DNA from: an uncultured Flavobacteriaceae bacterium
GTDB taxonomy: Bacteria; Bacteroidota; Bacteroidia; Flavobacteriales; Flavobacteriaceae
Assembly: GCA_937929935.1 (NCBI GenBank)
Contig: CALFUL010000017.1
Location: 57,423 to 121,422 of the forward strand
DNA: 64,000 nt
Reading direction: 5' to 3'
Below the pieces are notes generated by a model that was not told the DNA's origin, ran no database searches, and saw only the letters and a program-made list of their open reading frames with translations. Shown here piece after piece: positions 18,316 to 29,028 of the stretch; the stretch's first letter is position 1; every line of letters starts with the position of its first letter. The translations under genes and the position numbers were made by a program.

Positions 18316-18516
18316 CTACTCTTTTCTAGTAGAAATCTTGAAAGGAAAATAAAGCGGACAAAAACTCATAAAACTAGTAAAAACGAATATCAAGGCTACG
18401 ACGCCCAAAATTAGTGCTGTTACCCCATTGATTACATCTGTAAAGTATAGTATTGCGATTGCAACTGCCGCTGCAATTCTTACTCCTTTATCAATTAAGC
18501 CCATGTTTTTTTTCAT
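18316..18516 (-). CDS. DUF2892 (YgaP-like) inner-membrane protein
   Basis: Read from the ATG at 18516 as a 67-residue protein (M-G-L-I-D-K-G family start a few residues in); longer readings would overlap the operator and lack family similarity. Two membrane segments (about 10-24 and 28-46) are followed by F-M-S-F-C-P-L-Y-F-P-F, the typical DUF2892 C-terminal signature with a conserved Cys-Pro. Matches the membrane half of YgaP-type rhodaneses. It lies between the Crp/Fnr regulator (66 bases upstream) and the rhodanese gene (4 bases downstream). Confidence 0.85.
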   Translation of the reverse strand: MKKNMGLIDKGVRIAAAVAIAILYFTDVINGVTALILGVVALIFVFTSFMSFCPLYFPFKISTRKE

Positions 18517-18542
18517 CTCTTTTGTATTAAAAGTTTGCAACA

Positions 18543-18550
18543 CAAAAATA
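18543..18550 (-). promoter_or_regulatory. Putative -7 element of DUF2892-rhodanese operon
   Basis: TATTTTTG on the minus strand fits the Bacteroidota TAnnTTTG -7 consensus exactly. It predicts a start near 18538, 22 bases before the DUF2892 ATG. No TTG -33 box lies at the normal distance, consistent with an activator-dependent promoter. Confidence 0.5.
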
Positions 18551-18571
18551 GATACTCTAGAACAATTGTAC

Positions 18572-18587
18572 AGTGACATACGTCACA
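18572..18587. promoter_or_regulatory. Crp/Fnr-type operator
   Basis: On the minus strand the site reads TGTGAC-GTAT-GTCACT, a TGTGA-N6-TCACT Crp-class palindrome with a perfect GTGAC-N4-GTCAC core. Its centre is about 41.5 bases before the predicted start of the DUF2892-rhodanese transcript, the class II activator position. It overlaps the stop codon of the adjacent Crp/Fnr gene. Confidence 0.6.
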
Positions 18588-19194
18588 TAAGTTCAATTTT
18601 ATTTCTACCAAGGGTTAATTTGCCTTTTTGCTCTAATTGTTTTAAAAGTCTAGAAACTACTTCTCGCGAACTGTTTAAATCATTAGCTATGGCTTGATGA
18701 GATATTTTTAATATTTTTTCTCCTGTAGTTCTTGTTTTGTTATTTAAATACTCTACCAATCTTTCGTCTAATTTGTGAAATGAAATATTGTCAATCACCT
18801 TTAGAAGTTCTTTAAAGCGCAAAGAAAAATTATTGATAACATATTTTTTCCATTCTGGAAATTCATTCATCCATGTTTCTAGAAGGTTCGCGGGTACCGC
18901 TAAAATTTCGGTTTCGATAGAAGTAATTGCAAAAATCTCACTAGGTTGATTTGAGTAGCAGCTTTGAAGCGTCATGGCGCACGATTCTAAAGGTTTTATG
19001 GTATATAGAAACAAGACATGTTCATTTTTATCTTTTCGATAAACATCAATAGCACCAGATAAAACTATAGGTATCACTTTCACGTGTTGACCAATTCTAA
19101 TAATTTCATCTTCAGCAGAAAATGTATGGCGTTGCGTTTTATTTTCTATGGCATTACATAAATCAATTTGCTGAAATGGAAGTGTATTTGTCAT
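18583..19194 (-). CDS. Crp/Fnr family transcriptional regulator
   Basis: 203 residues. An N-terminal cyclic-nucleotide-binding-like beta-roll (about 20-105) is followed by a dimerisation helix (about 110-140) and a C-terminal winged helix-turn-helix (about 163-200). The recognition helix S-S-R-E-V-V-S-R (175-182) keeps the Arg, Glu and Arg that contact TGTGA half-sites in Crp. There is no N-terminal Fe-S cysteine cluster of FNR type, but Cys72 and Cys79 lie in the beta-roll. The gene sits directly before the DUF2892-rhodanese pair, with a matching palindrome over its stop codon. It is therefore likely to control a sulfur or redox response, with the cysteines as possible sensors; that part is inference. 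Confidence 0.88.
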   Translation of the reverse strand: MTNTLPFQQIDLCNAIENKTQRHTFSAEDEIIRIGQHVKVIPIVLSGAIDVYRKDKNEHVLFLYTIKPLESCAMTLQSCYSNQPSEIFAITSIETEILAVPANLLETWMNEFPEWKKYVINNFSLRFKELLKVIDNISFHKLDERLVEYLNNKTRTTGEKILKISHQAIANDLNSSREVVSRLLKQLEQKGKLTLGRNKIELM

Positions 19195-19247
19195 TATTAG
19201 ATTTACGTATTTCGCATTACTTTTTAATTCAATACAGGCATTTTTTA

Positions 19248-19955
19248 TCAGCCATTATTGATCATGGCTACCGTGGTACAGGCAACTATAGCCGCAGTTT
19301 CAGTTCTTAAACGGCTATTGCCTAGCGAAATAGGCAAGAACCCTTTGTCATATGCTGCTTGTATTTCTTTATCTGAAAAATCGCCTTCTGGCCCAATTAA
19401 AATGGTAATGTCTTTGTCAGGGGCAACCCTTCTTTTTAAATCTAACTTTTCTTCATCTTGACAGTGTGCTATAAAAAGCAAACCTTCTCTTTCTTGATTT
19501 GCGAATTCCTTAAAACTAATAGGTGTGTTTAGTTTTGGTAAAAAAGCCCTCAACGATTGTTTCATGCCTGATTGAATTACTTTTTCAAGACGTTCTAATT
19601 TAACTTTTTTACGTTCTGAATGGTCGCAGAATATTGGGGTAATCTCATTAACTCCAATTTCAGTTGCTTTTTCAAGAAACCATTCAAAGCGGTCATTCAT
19701 TTTTGTGGGCGCCACAGCCATATGTAACCAATGTTTGGTTTGATGTTTTTTGTTTCGATCAATTATTTGTGCTTTACATTTTTTAGGATCTGCTGTGATA
19801 ATTTTTGCTTCAAAAACATAACCTTTTCCGTTGGTAATATTGAGTATATCTCCTTCTTTTTTGCGTAAAACTTTACTAATGTGCTTGCTTTCTTCTTGGT
19901 TAAAAGTAAACTGAGTTGCACTATTATCTAATTCGGGGTTGTAAAAAAGCTGCAT
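19248..19955 (-). CDS. rsmE: 16S rRNA (uracil-1498-N3)-methyltransferase RsmE
   Basis: Read from the ATG at 19955 (235 aa): the protein then starts M-Q-L-F-Y-N-P like its homologues and no longer overlaps tsaD. An N-terminal PUA-like domain (SKHISKVLRKKEGD) is followed by a SPOUT methyltransferase fold. Signatures are WLEKATEIGVNEITPIFCDHSERK, LIGPEGDFSDKEI and the SAM-binding knot loop SLGNSRLRTETA near the C-terminus. It methylates U1498 of 16S rRNA in the small ribosomal subunit. It follows tsaD by 16 bases and is probably cotranscribed. Confidence 0.95.
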   Translation of the reverse strand: MQLFYNPELDNSATQFTFNQEESKHISKVLRKKEGDILNITNGKGYVFEAKIITADPKKCKAQIIDRNKKHQTKHWLHMAVAPTKMNDRFEWFLEKATEIGVNEITPIFCDHSERKKVKLERLEKVIQSGMKQSLRAFLPKLNTPISFKEFANQEREGLLFIAHCQDEEKLDLKRRVAPDKDITILIGPEGDFSDKEIQAAYDKGFLPISLGNSRLRTETAAIVACTTVAMINNG

Positions 19956-19971
19956 AACTGATTTAGAAAAT

Positions 19972-21006
19972 TTATTTATTGTTTTCGATGGCATACCTCG
20001 CTTGAGCAGTAACATCTTGGCTAGCAAAGGTATTGCTTATATATTTTAAATAGCCAACAATGCCAATCATGGCAGCATTGTCAGTACAGTATTCGAATTT
20101 TGGAATATAAGTTGACCAGCCCAATTGTTTTTCAGCATTTTTCAATGCTTCTCTTATGCTTGAATTTGCTGAAACGCCACCACCAATAGCAATACTGGTA
20201 ATGCCTGTTTGCTTTACAGCTTTGGTTATTTTACGCATTAAAATATGAACTATAGTGAACTGAATTGAAGCGCAAATGTCATGTAAATTTTGAGTTACAA
20301 AATCTGGATTCTTTTTTGTTTCTCTTTGAATGAAATAAAGAATACTTGTTTTTAAACCACTAAAACTAAAATTTAAACCTTCAACTTTTGGCTCTGGAAA
20401 TTTAAAGGCTTTGGGGTTTCCGAGTTTGGCATATTTGTCTACCAAAGGTCCGCCAGGGTATGGTAAACCTAAAATTTTTGCACTTTTATCAAAAGCTTCA
20501 CCAACGGCATCATCGAGTGATTCGCCTAAAATTTCCATCTTGAAATAATCTTCAACCAATACAATTTGGGTATGACCCCCGCTAATGGTTAAAGCCAAAA
20601 AAGGAAAATTTGGTGGTGTCGAATTAGCATCTTCAATAAAATGAGCAAGAATATGCGCCTGCATGTGATTCACCTCTATTAGCGGAACAGAAAGACCCAA
20701 GGCTAGTGATTTAGCAAAAGAAGTTCCTACCAAGAGCGAACCCATTAAACCGGGTCCTCTAGTAAAAGCTATGGCTGATAGATGTTTTTTATCGATATTT
20801 GCTATTGATAATGCTTGATGCACCACCGGGACAATATTTTGCTGGTGTGCTCTTGATGCAAGTTCTGGAACAACTCCACCGTATTGCTCATGAATTTGTT
20901 GGGTTGCCACAATATTGCTCAATACTTTTTTATTGCGCAAAACAGCGGCAGAGGTATCATCACAAGAAGATTCAATGGCAAGTATGTAATTGGCTTCTTT
21001 TTCCAT
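19972..21006 (-). CDS. tsaD: tRNA N6-threonylcarbamoyladenosine synthase TsaD
   Basis: 344 residues, the usual bacterial TsaD length. ASKHA-fold ATPase with N-terminal I-L-A-I-E-S-S-C-D-D-T, the metal-binding H-M-Q-A-H motif (His114, His118), F-T-R-G-P-G-L-M-G-S and a C-terminal glycine-rich stretch AIGGGVSANSSIREAL. It transfers the threonylcarbamoyl group made by TsaC to A37 of ANN-decoding tRNAs, together with TsaB and TsaE. It heads the leftward pair with rsmE and is divergent from the tamB-like gene. Confidence 0.97.
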   Translation of the reverse strand: MEKEANYILAIESSCDDTSAAVLRNKKVLSNIVATQQIHEQYGGVVPELASRAHQQNIVPVVHQALSIANIDKKHLSAIAFTRGPGLMGSLLVGTSFAKSLALGLSVPLIEVNHMQAHILAHFIEDANSTPPNFPFLALTISGGHTQIVLVEDYFKMEILGESLDDAVGEAFDKSAKILGLPYPGGPLVDKYAKLGNPKAFKFPEPKVEGLNFSFSGLKTSILYFIQRETKKNPDFVTQNLHDICASIQFTIVHILMRKITKAVKQTGITSIAIGGGVSANSSIREALKNAEKQLGWSTYIPKFEYCTDNAAMIGIVGYLKYISNTFASQDVTAQARYAIENNK

Positions 21007-21138
21007 TAATTTTGGAATAAAATTTGAAGTTATTTTGAAAGCAAAGTTAAAACATATCAGTTTATCAAAAAATTAAGAAAAATACTGCTTCGTATTCTAT
21101 TAGTATTTATACTGATTGCCTTTTTAGGCACTTTTATC

Positions 21139-24100
21139 TTGTCATTACCTGCTGTTCAAACAAAATTTGCGAACTACGCTACAAATACAATCAACAAAAA
21201 ATACGGCACTACTATTTCAATTGATAAGTTGAAATTATCACTTATCTCTTGGGATACTTCAGTGCAAGGGGTGTACATTGAAGATTATAAAAAAGACACG
21301 TTATTCTACGTCAATGATTTAACTACTTCTATTCTGAGCTTAAGAAATTTGACCCAGGGTAAATTAGAGTTTGGCGATATTCTGATTGATCAACTTGATT
21401 TTAATTTGAAAACGTATAAAGATAGCACGGGCACTAATCTTGAAGCCTTTGTTGATAAATTAAGTGCTACCAAGAAAACAAAAAAACCTAGTTTTTATTT
21501 TTCGTCACCTGACGTTATCATTGCCAATAGTACCTTTAAATTAATTGATGAGAATAGAGCAACTGAAAAAATGCTTGATTTCAACAATTTAAATATTGAA
21601 GCCACCGATTTAGAAATTGTTGGCCCTAATGTTGCCACGAATATCAATGCCATGTCTTTCAATACTCACAGGGGTGGGCGTGTAGATAGTTTGATTACAA
21701 AATTTAATTATACCAAGCAGCAAATGCGATTTGATTCTTTACAAATTGCAACGCCAAAATCAAAATTAGAAGGAAACTTAGTTTTTGATTATGATCGAAA
21801 AGATTTTAAAGATTTTTTAAATAAAGTAAATCTCACTGCTGATTTTCAAGATTCAAAAATCTCTTTTGATGAACTCAATCTATATTTTGACCAATTTGGC
21901 AGTGGTAAAGAAGTAACGTTTTCATCAGAAGTTAGCGGAATTCTAAATGATTTGACCATAAAAAATCTTTTTGCACAGTCTGAAAACACAGGTATTCGTG
22001 GAGATTTTGAGTTTAAGAACTTGTTTAAAAAGGATAGTCTTTTTATTATGGATGCTCGCATGAAAAACATCACAACCAGTTATTACGAGTTGCGTGCATT
22101 GCTGCCAAATATTCTAGGTAAGTTGCCTTCTTCTTTTCAAAAATTAGGACAATTTACAATGCGAGGTAGCGCCCTCGTTTCTCCAAAAACAATTGAGGCA
22201 AAAGTTAATTTAAATACAGATGTAGGCAAAAGTTATGCAGATTTAAAATTGACAAATATTGATGATATAGATAATGCCGTTTATAAAGGTTTTGTGTCAT
22301 TAATAGATTTTGATTTAGGTGCTATTCTTGAAAGAAAAAATTTAGGTAAAACTAATTTAGATTTTAATGTAGAAGGTAGTGGTCTGGTTAGCGATAATGT
22401 AAATACAGAGGTAATAGGTCAAATTTATAACATACATTTCAATGGCTATAATTATCAAAATTTAAAAGTCTCTGGTATTGTTAAAGATGAGCTTTTTGAT
22501 GGTAATCTAAGCAGTCAAGATGAAAATCTAAAATTTGATTTTAAAGGATTGGCTGATATAGCATCTGAAAAAAGCAACTTGAATTTTAGTGCATCAGTTG
22601 ACTATGCAAATTTGAAAGCATTGAATTTTATTAATGATAGCATTTCTATTTTCAAAGGTAATATTGACATGGATGTTACCGGAAATACTATTGATAATCT
22701 TGAAGGGGATCTGCGATTCACGAAAACAAATTTTCAGAATAAAAACGATACCTACTATTTTGAAGATTTTAAAGTAACCTCAGTATTTGATATTGATTCA
22801 ACAAGAACTATTGAAATTAATTCAACTGATATTGTTACTGGTTATGTGAAGGGCAAGTTTAAGATAAATGAGTTGGGTAAGCTTTTGCAAAACTCACTGG
22901 GTACGGTTTATACCAATTACCGCCCTTTTGATATTTCTGAAGGACAAAAAATGTCTTTCAATTTCAAGATATATAATAAGATTGTTGATGTCTTTTTTCC
23001 TGAAATAACCTTCGATCCAAATACTTTCATAAAAGGAAATATCGTAGCTGATGAGGGCGATTTCAAATTAAATTTTAAATCACCTAAGATAGTTGCTTAT
23101 GGCACTGAAGCTGATCAGATAGAAGTGAAAGTTGATAATAAGAACCCTTTGTATAACACCTTCGTTTCGGTCGGAGATTTATCAACGCCCTATTATGATG
23201 TGAAAGATTTTTCAATGATTAATACTACCTTAAAAGACACGCTGTTCTTTAGAACAGAATTTAAAGGGGGCAGTGAATATGATGACAGTTATAATTTGAA
23301 CTTTTATCACACTTTTAATGAGTCAAAAAAATCTGTGATTGGTTTGAAAACTTCTGATGTCAATTTCAAAGGCAATACTTGGGTACTGAATAAAGACGGT
23401 AATAACAAAAACAAGGTAATTTTAAATCGAACCCTTGATAGTGTACAGATTGAAGAAATTGTCATGAATAATGATGAAGAAGAGCAAATTAGATTGAAAG
23501 GCCGTTTGGCTGACTCAACTTTTAAAGATCTTCAGCTTCAGTTTAAAATAGTTTCACTTGATAAAATAGCTCCGGTATTAGATAGCTTGAAATTAGAAGG
23601 TGAGGTTAACGGAATTTTGAATATACTGCAAAGTGATGGTATTTACCTGCCTTCTTCTAATTTGGGCGTTGATAGTTTAAAAATTAATGGTTTTCCAATT
23701 GGCGATTTGGCCATGAGCATCATTGGTAATAAAGATTTAACTGACTTTCGTGTAAATTCTCAAATAACTGATAATAGTATAGAGAAACTAAGCATTGTAG
23801 GTAGTATAGATAATACCAAAGAAATTCCGCAGGTAAATCTGCTAGCCAATTTCACGCGTTTTGACTTAGCTCCTTTTAGTCCTTTAGGCAATGGTGTAAT
23901 TGATCACATTAGAGGCTTGGTAAATGGTGGCGCTCGATTATCAGGCGATATAAACAACCCTGATATTGATGGTTTGTTGACCTTAAACAACGCCGGCATA
24001 GCTGTACCGTATCTAAATGTAGATTATGCTTTTGCTCCAAATTCTCGAGTACGACTTGAAAAGCAAACATTTGATTTTGAAGAAGTAGCACTCACTGATG

Positions 24101-25533
24101 TTGATCAAAATACAAAGGCGACAATTGACGGTACCATCAAACATCAGTTTTTTAAAGATTGGGTTCTTGATTTGAATGTTGATGCCAATAAAGACCGACT
24201 ATTAATTTTAAATACAGCACATGACCCTGATGAGTTGTATTATGGTACAGGTTTTTTAAATGGTACCGGTAGAATTTATGGTCCAACAAAGGCGCTTACC
24301 ATTAAAGTTATTGGAGAAACTGCAGAAGGTACTTCATTGAAAATTCCTTTAAATGATGTAGCAACTTTAGGTAATTATTCTTTTATCAATTTTATTGATA
24401 AAAACAGGGTAGCAACCATTGAAGAGCAACGGGTTCTTAATGATGTAGAGGGCTTAGAATTAGAATTTGATCTAGATATAACCCCCGAAGCAGAAGTTGA
24501 AATTAGAGACCCAGAAACAGGCAGTATACTGAGAGGTTCAGGTGGGGGTACCGTACTGATGCGAATTAATACGCGTGGTAAATTTGAAATGTTTGGTGAG
24601 TTTGCAGTAGTTGAAGGTACCTATGAATACAAGTTTGGTAATTTAATTAATAAAACTTTTGATGTAAAACCAGAAGGAACTATCATCTGGGAACAGGATC
24701 CATTAGCAGCTCGTATTAATATGCAAGCTGTTTATCCTCTGACAGCGAGTCCGTCGCCATTACTTCAAAATAATGGTTATACTCCCAATATTCCTGTTAA
24801 CGTGGTAATTGGCTTAACGGGTGAGCTAGAGAGTCCTGATATTGATTTTAACATTGAATTTCCGGGTACAAGTTCAGTAGTACAATCTGAATTAGAATAC
24901 GCTTTGCAAGATCCAACTCTTGAAGAAAGAAACGCCATTTTTCTTTTAGCACAGGGTTCTTTTGTGAATGACCAAACAGGAATTACAAGTCAAGCAGTAA
25001 CAGGTAATCTTTTGCAGTCTGCATCAAGTATGTTTAATCAATTAGTGAGTACTGGTAGTGATAAATTTCAATGGGGTGTAAATCTTGAACAAGGATATCA
25101 GGATCCACTAGGTGATGTTAATACGGAAAATAGGGTAGGGGTTTCGGTTTCTACGCAAATTAGTGATCGCATCTTATTTAATGGTAAAGTAGGTGTGCCT
25201 GTTGGTGGTGCAGAAGAGACTGTTGTTGCCGGCGATTTTGAGTTACAGCTCTTACTTAATGAAGAAGGTACTTTGAGTGCTAAATTCTTTAATAGAAGAA
25301 GTGAAATTCAAGAATATTTGAGTAATAATATCGGTTCAACACAGGGTGCAGGTCTTTCTTACGAGGTAGATTTTGACACCTTTAAAGAATTGTTTCAAAA
25401 GATGTTTGGTCGCAAAGAAGAAGAGCCTAAAATAACACCTTTAAAAGCATTGCCAAAATCTAAAAAAGAACCTACAATGGTTATGGGCAATGATAGCTTA
25501 ATTAAAATGCATCAGAAGTCAAAAGGATATTAG
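21139..25533 (+). CDS. TamB/DUF490 domain translocation and assembly module protein
   Basis: At least 1464 residues: a very long beta-rich protein with repeated AsmA/TamB-like strands and a C-terminal DUF490/TamB domain (about 1060-1420), including LRGSGGGTVLMRINTRGKFEMFGEF and PLTASPSPLLQNNGYTPNIPVNVVIGLTG. TamB-type proteins span the periplasm and help deliver lipids or outer-membrane proteins. The only standard start codon in frame is TTG at 21139. Yet the upstream in-frame codons back to about 21064 encode KKLRKILLRILLVFILIAFLG, a classic basic-plus-hydrophobic anchor, so the true start is probably upstream at a non-standard codon or there is a base error. Divergent from tsaD. Confidence 0.88.
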   Translation: MSLPAVQTKFANYATNTINKKYGTTISIDKLKLSLISWDTSVQGVYIEDYKKDTLFYVNDLTTSILSLRNLTQGKLEFGDILIDQLDFNLKTYKDSTGTNLEAFVDKLSATKKTKKPSFYFSSPDVIIANSTFKLIDENRATEKMLDFNNLNIEATDLEIVGPNVATNINAMSFNTHRGGRVDSLITKFNYTKQQMRFDSLQIATPKSKLEGNLVFDYDRKDFKDFLNKVNLTADFQDSKISFDELNLYFDQFGSGKEVTFSSEVSGILNDLTIKNLFAQSENTGIRGDFEFKNLFKKDSLFIMDARMKNITTSYYELRALLPNILGKLPSSFQKLGQFTMRGSALVSPKTIEAKVNLNTDVGKSYADLKLTNIDDIDNAVYKGFVSLIDFDLGAILERKNLGKTNLDFNVEGSGLVSDNVNTEVIGQIYNIHFNGYNYQNLKVSGIVKDELFDGNLSSQDENLKFDFKGLADIASEKSNLNFSASVDYANLKALNFINDSISIFKGNIDMDVTGNTIDNLEGDLRFTKTNFQNKNDTYYFEDFKVTSVFDIDSTRTIEINSTDIVTGYVKGKFKINELGKLLQNSLGTVYTNYRPFDISEGQKMSFNFKIYNKIVDVFFPEITFDPNTFIKGNIVADEGDFKLNFKSPKIVAYGTEADQIEVKVDNKNPLYNTFVSVGDLSTPYYDVKDFSMINTTLKDTLFFRTEFKGGSEYDDSYNLNFYHTFNESKKSVIGLKTSDVNFKGNTWVLNKDGNNKNKVILNRTLDSVQIEEIVMNNDEEEQIRLKGRLADSTFKDLQLQFKIVSLDKIAPVLDSLKLEGEVNGILNILQSDGIYLPSSNLGVDSLKINGFPIGDLAMSIIGNKDLTDFRVNSQITDNSIEKLSIVGSIDNTKEIPQVNLLANFTRFDLAPFSPLGNGVIDHIRGLVNGGARLSGDINNPDIDGLLTLNNAGIAVPYLNVDYAFAPNSRVRLEKQTFDFEEVALTDVDQNTKATIDGTIKHQFFKDWVLDLNVDANKDRLLILNTAHDPDELYYGTGFLNGTGRIYGPTKALTIKVIGETAEGTSLKIPLNDVATLGNYSFINFIDKNRVATIEEQRVLNDVEGLELEFDLDITPEAEVEIRDPETGSILRGSGGGTVLMRINTRGKFEMFGEFAVVEGTYEYKFGNLINKTFDVKPEGTIIWEQDPLAARINMQAVYPLTASPSPLLQNNGYTPNIPVNVVIGLTGELESPDIDFNIEFPGTSSVVQSELEYALQDPTLEERNAIFLLAQGSFVNDQTGITSQAVTGNLLQSASSMFNQLVSTGSDKFQWGVNLEQGYQDPLGDVNTENRVGVSVSTQISDRILFNGKVGVPVGGAEETVVAGDFELQLLLNEEGTLSAKFFNRRSEIQEYLSNNIGSTQGAGLSYEVDFDTFKELFQKMFGRKEEEPKITPLKALPKSKKEPTMVMGNDSLIKMHQKSKGY

Positions 25534-25537
25534 TAAA

Positions 25538-25605
25538 TGCCCTAAAGAAGTCTGTTTCAAAAATCTACAAATATTTAAAAATGGTTATGAAACTGTTTTT
25601 AGGCA
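25538..25605 (+). other. Nested inverted repeat between tamB-like gene and pfkA
   Basis: An outer stem (TGCCCTAAA against TTTTTAGGCA, one bulged C) and an inner stem (GTTTCA with TGAAAC) enclose a 28-base AT-rich loop. It may be a weak terminator for the gene upstream or a structured pfkA leader. No known riboswitch class recognised. Confidence 0.35.
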
Positions 25606-25683
25606 ACAACTTCAACAAAATCATACTATAACAGTATCTAAAATTGAAACAAAATCGCTATTTTCGCAGCTTACATTTTTTTG

Positions 25684-27691
<2,008 letters not shown>

Positions 27692-27707
27692 GATATTTTA
27701 AAAATTG

Positions 27708-27746
27708 AAATCCTGAAAATGAGCCTTATTCTTGTTTTCAGGATTT
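27708..27746 (+). terminator. Intrinsic terminator after gapA
   Basis: A perfect 12-bp stem (AAATCCTGAAAA with its complement) and a 15-base loop, 16 bases after the gapA stop and before the next start; the descending arm runs into a T-rich stretch. Confidence 0.75.
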
Positions 27747-27765
27747 TCTTTGTAATTAATGACGT

Positions 27766-28617
27766 ATGATTTTAATTGTTGATAGTGGCGCTACCAAATC
27801 AGATTGGATAGCCTTAAATGCAAAAGGAGAACAACTTTTTTTTACCCAAACCTTGGGGCTGAGTCCTGAAGTGCTTACTCGTGAAGTTATTGAAGATCGA
27901 TTGGCAAATAATTTTGAAATCTCTAAGAATAATGAAAAGGTTACCCATTTGTATTTCTATGGTGCTGGTTGCGGTACAGATCGCATGAAGACATTCTTAA
28001 AAGAAATATTCAGTGAGGTTTTTCCGAATGCAAAATCAGAAGTTAAAGAAGATACCTTTGCTGCTGTTTATGCAACAACCAAAATAGGAAGCCAAAGTAT
28101 TGTATGTATTCTTGGTACAGGTTCAAACTGTAGCTATTATGACGGAAATCAATTGTTTCAAAAAGTAACTTCTTTAGGGTATATTCCTATGGATGACGGC
28201 AGTGGTAATTTCTTTGGTAGAAAATTAATTCGAGATTTCTATTTTCATAAAATGCCGCAGGAATTAGCAATGAAATTTGAGAAAAACTTCGATTTAGATG
28301 CTGATGTGATTAAAGAAAATCTATACAAGCAGCCTAATCCTAATACCTATTTGGCCACTTTTGCACGTTTTTTAATTGAAAATAAAGATCACCCGTATAG
28401 TAAAGGTGTTATTGACAAGGGTTTACAGCAATTTATTAATAATTATGTGATGCAATTTGAATTGGCAACTAAGGTGCCTGTTAGTTTTGTTGGTAGTATT
28501 GCCTATTACCTTAAAGATGAACTTTTAGCCGTTTTAGAAAGAAATGACTTGGTGGTTGGTAAAATTCGTCAAAGACCTATTGATGGCTTAGTTGAGTTTC
28601 ACAAGGCTAACCTTTAA
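27766..28617 (+). CDS. BadF/BadG/BcrA/BcrD-type ATPase, putative N-acetylglucosamine kinase
   Basis: 283 residues of the ASKHA kinase fold. Phosphate-1 loop L-I-V-D-S-G-A-T-K-S-D-W at the N-terminus, phosphate-2 loop C-I-L-G-T-G-S-N-C, and a central GYIPMDDGSGNFFGRKLIRDF. Homologues in Bacteroidota are labelled as BadF/BadG or N-acetylglucosamine kinases and probably phosphorylate amino sugars recovered from peptidoglycan or chitin. Substrate is inferred from family. It stands between the gapA terminator and the convergent ridA gene. Confidence 0.85.
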   Translation: MILIVDSGATKSDWIALNAKGEQLFFTQTLGLSPEVLTREVIEDRLANNFEISKNNEKVTHLYFYGAGCGTDRMKTFLKEIFSEVFPNAKSEVKEDTFAAVYATTKIGSQSIVCILGTGSNCSYYDGNQLFQKVTSLGYIPMDDGSGNFFGRKLIRDFYFHKMPQELAMKFEKNFDLDADVIKENLYKQPNPNTYLATFARFLIENKDHPYSKGVIDKGLQQFINNYVMQFELATKVPVSFVGSIAYYLKDELLAVLERNDLVVGKIRQRPIDGLVEFHKANL

Positions 28618-28631
28618 GCCTTTTAGCAAGT

Positions 28632-29012
28632 TTATTTAGCTGCTATCATCGAAATTTCAACATTTACAAACTTAGGTAAGTTTGCCACTTCAACGGTTTC
28701 TCTTGCCGGTGCGGTATTGGCATCAAAATAGCTACTATAAACTTCATTTACAGCACTGAATTGATTCATGTCACTTAAAAATATTGACGTTTTTAAAACA
28801 TTTTCAAACGTCATTTCAGCTTCTTCTAAGATGGCTTGTAAATTAACCATACACTGTGCTGTTTCTTTTTTAATGTCGCCTTCTACCAATTCACCTGTTT
28901 TAGGGTCAACAGGTATTTGACCAGATATAAATAAAGTATCCTTGTGTAACACCGCCTGATTATAAGGCCCTATTGGGGCCGGGGCATTTGAGGTGTTTAT
29001 TATTTTTTTCAT
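28632..29012 (-). CDS. ridA: RidA family reactive-intermediate deaminase
   Basis: 126 residues, full RidA length. Typical core: N-A-P-A-P-I-G-P-Y-N-Q-A-V, G-Q-I-P-V-D-P-K-T-G, then Arg104 (A-P-A-R-E-T-V-E-V) and Glu119, the residues that bind the carboxylate and activate water. It hydrolyses reactive 2-aminoacrylate and related enamines formed by PLP enzymes. It lies 16 bases downstream of the lptD-like gene on the same strand. Confidence 0.93.
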   Translation of the reverse strand: MKKIINTSNAPAPIGPYNQAVLHKDTLFISGQIPVDPKTGELVEGDIKKETAQCMVNLQAILEEAEMTFENVLKTSIFLSDMNQFSAVNEVYSSYFDANTAPARETVEVANLPKFVNVEISMIAAK

Positions 29013-29028
29013 AACGGTATATTTACTA

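Noticed and set aside
19956..20027. Longer RsmE start overlapping tsaD
   Set aside because: The extension is the antiparallel-frame reading of the tsaD 3' end; homologues start at M-Q-L-F-Y.
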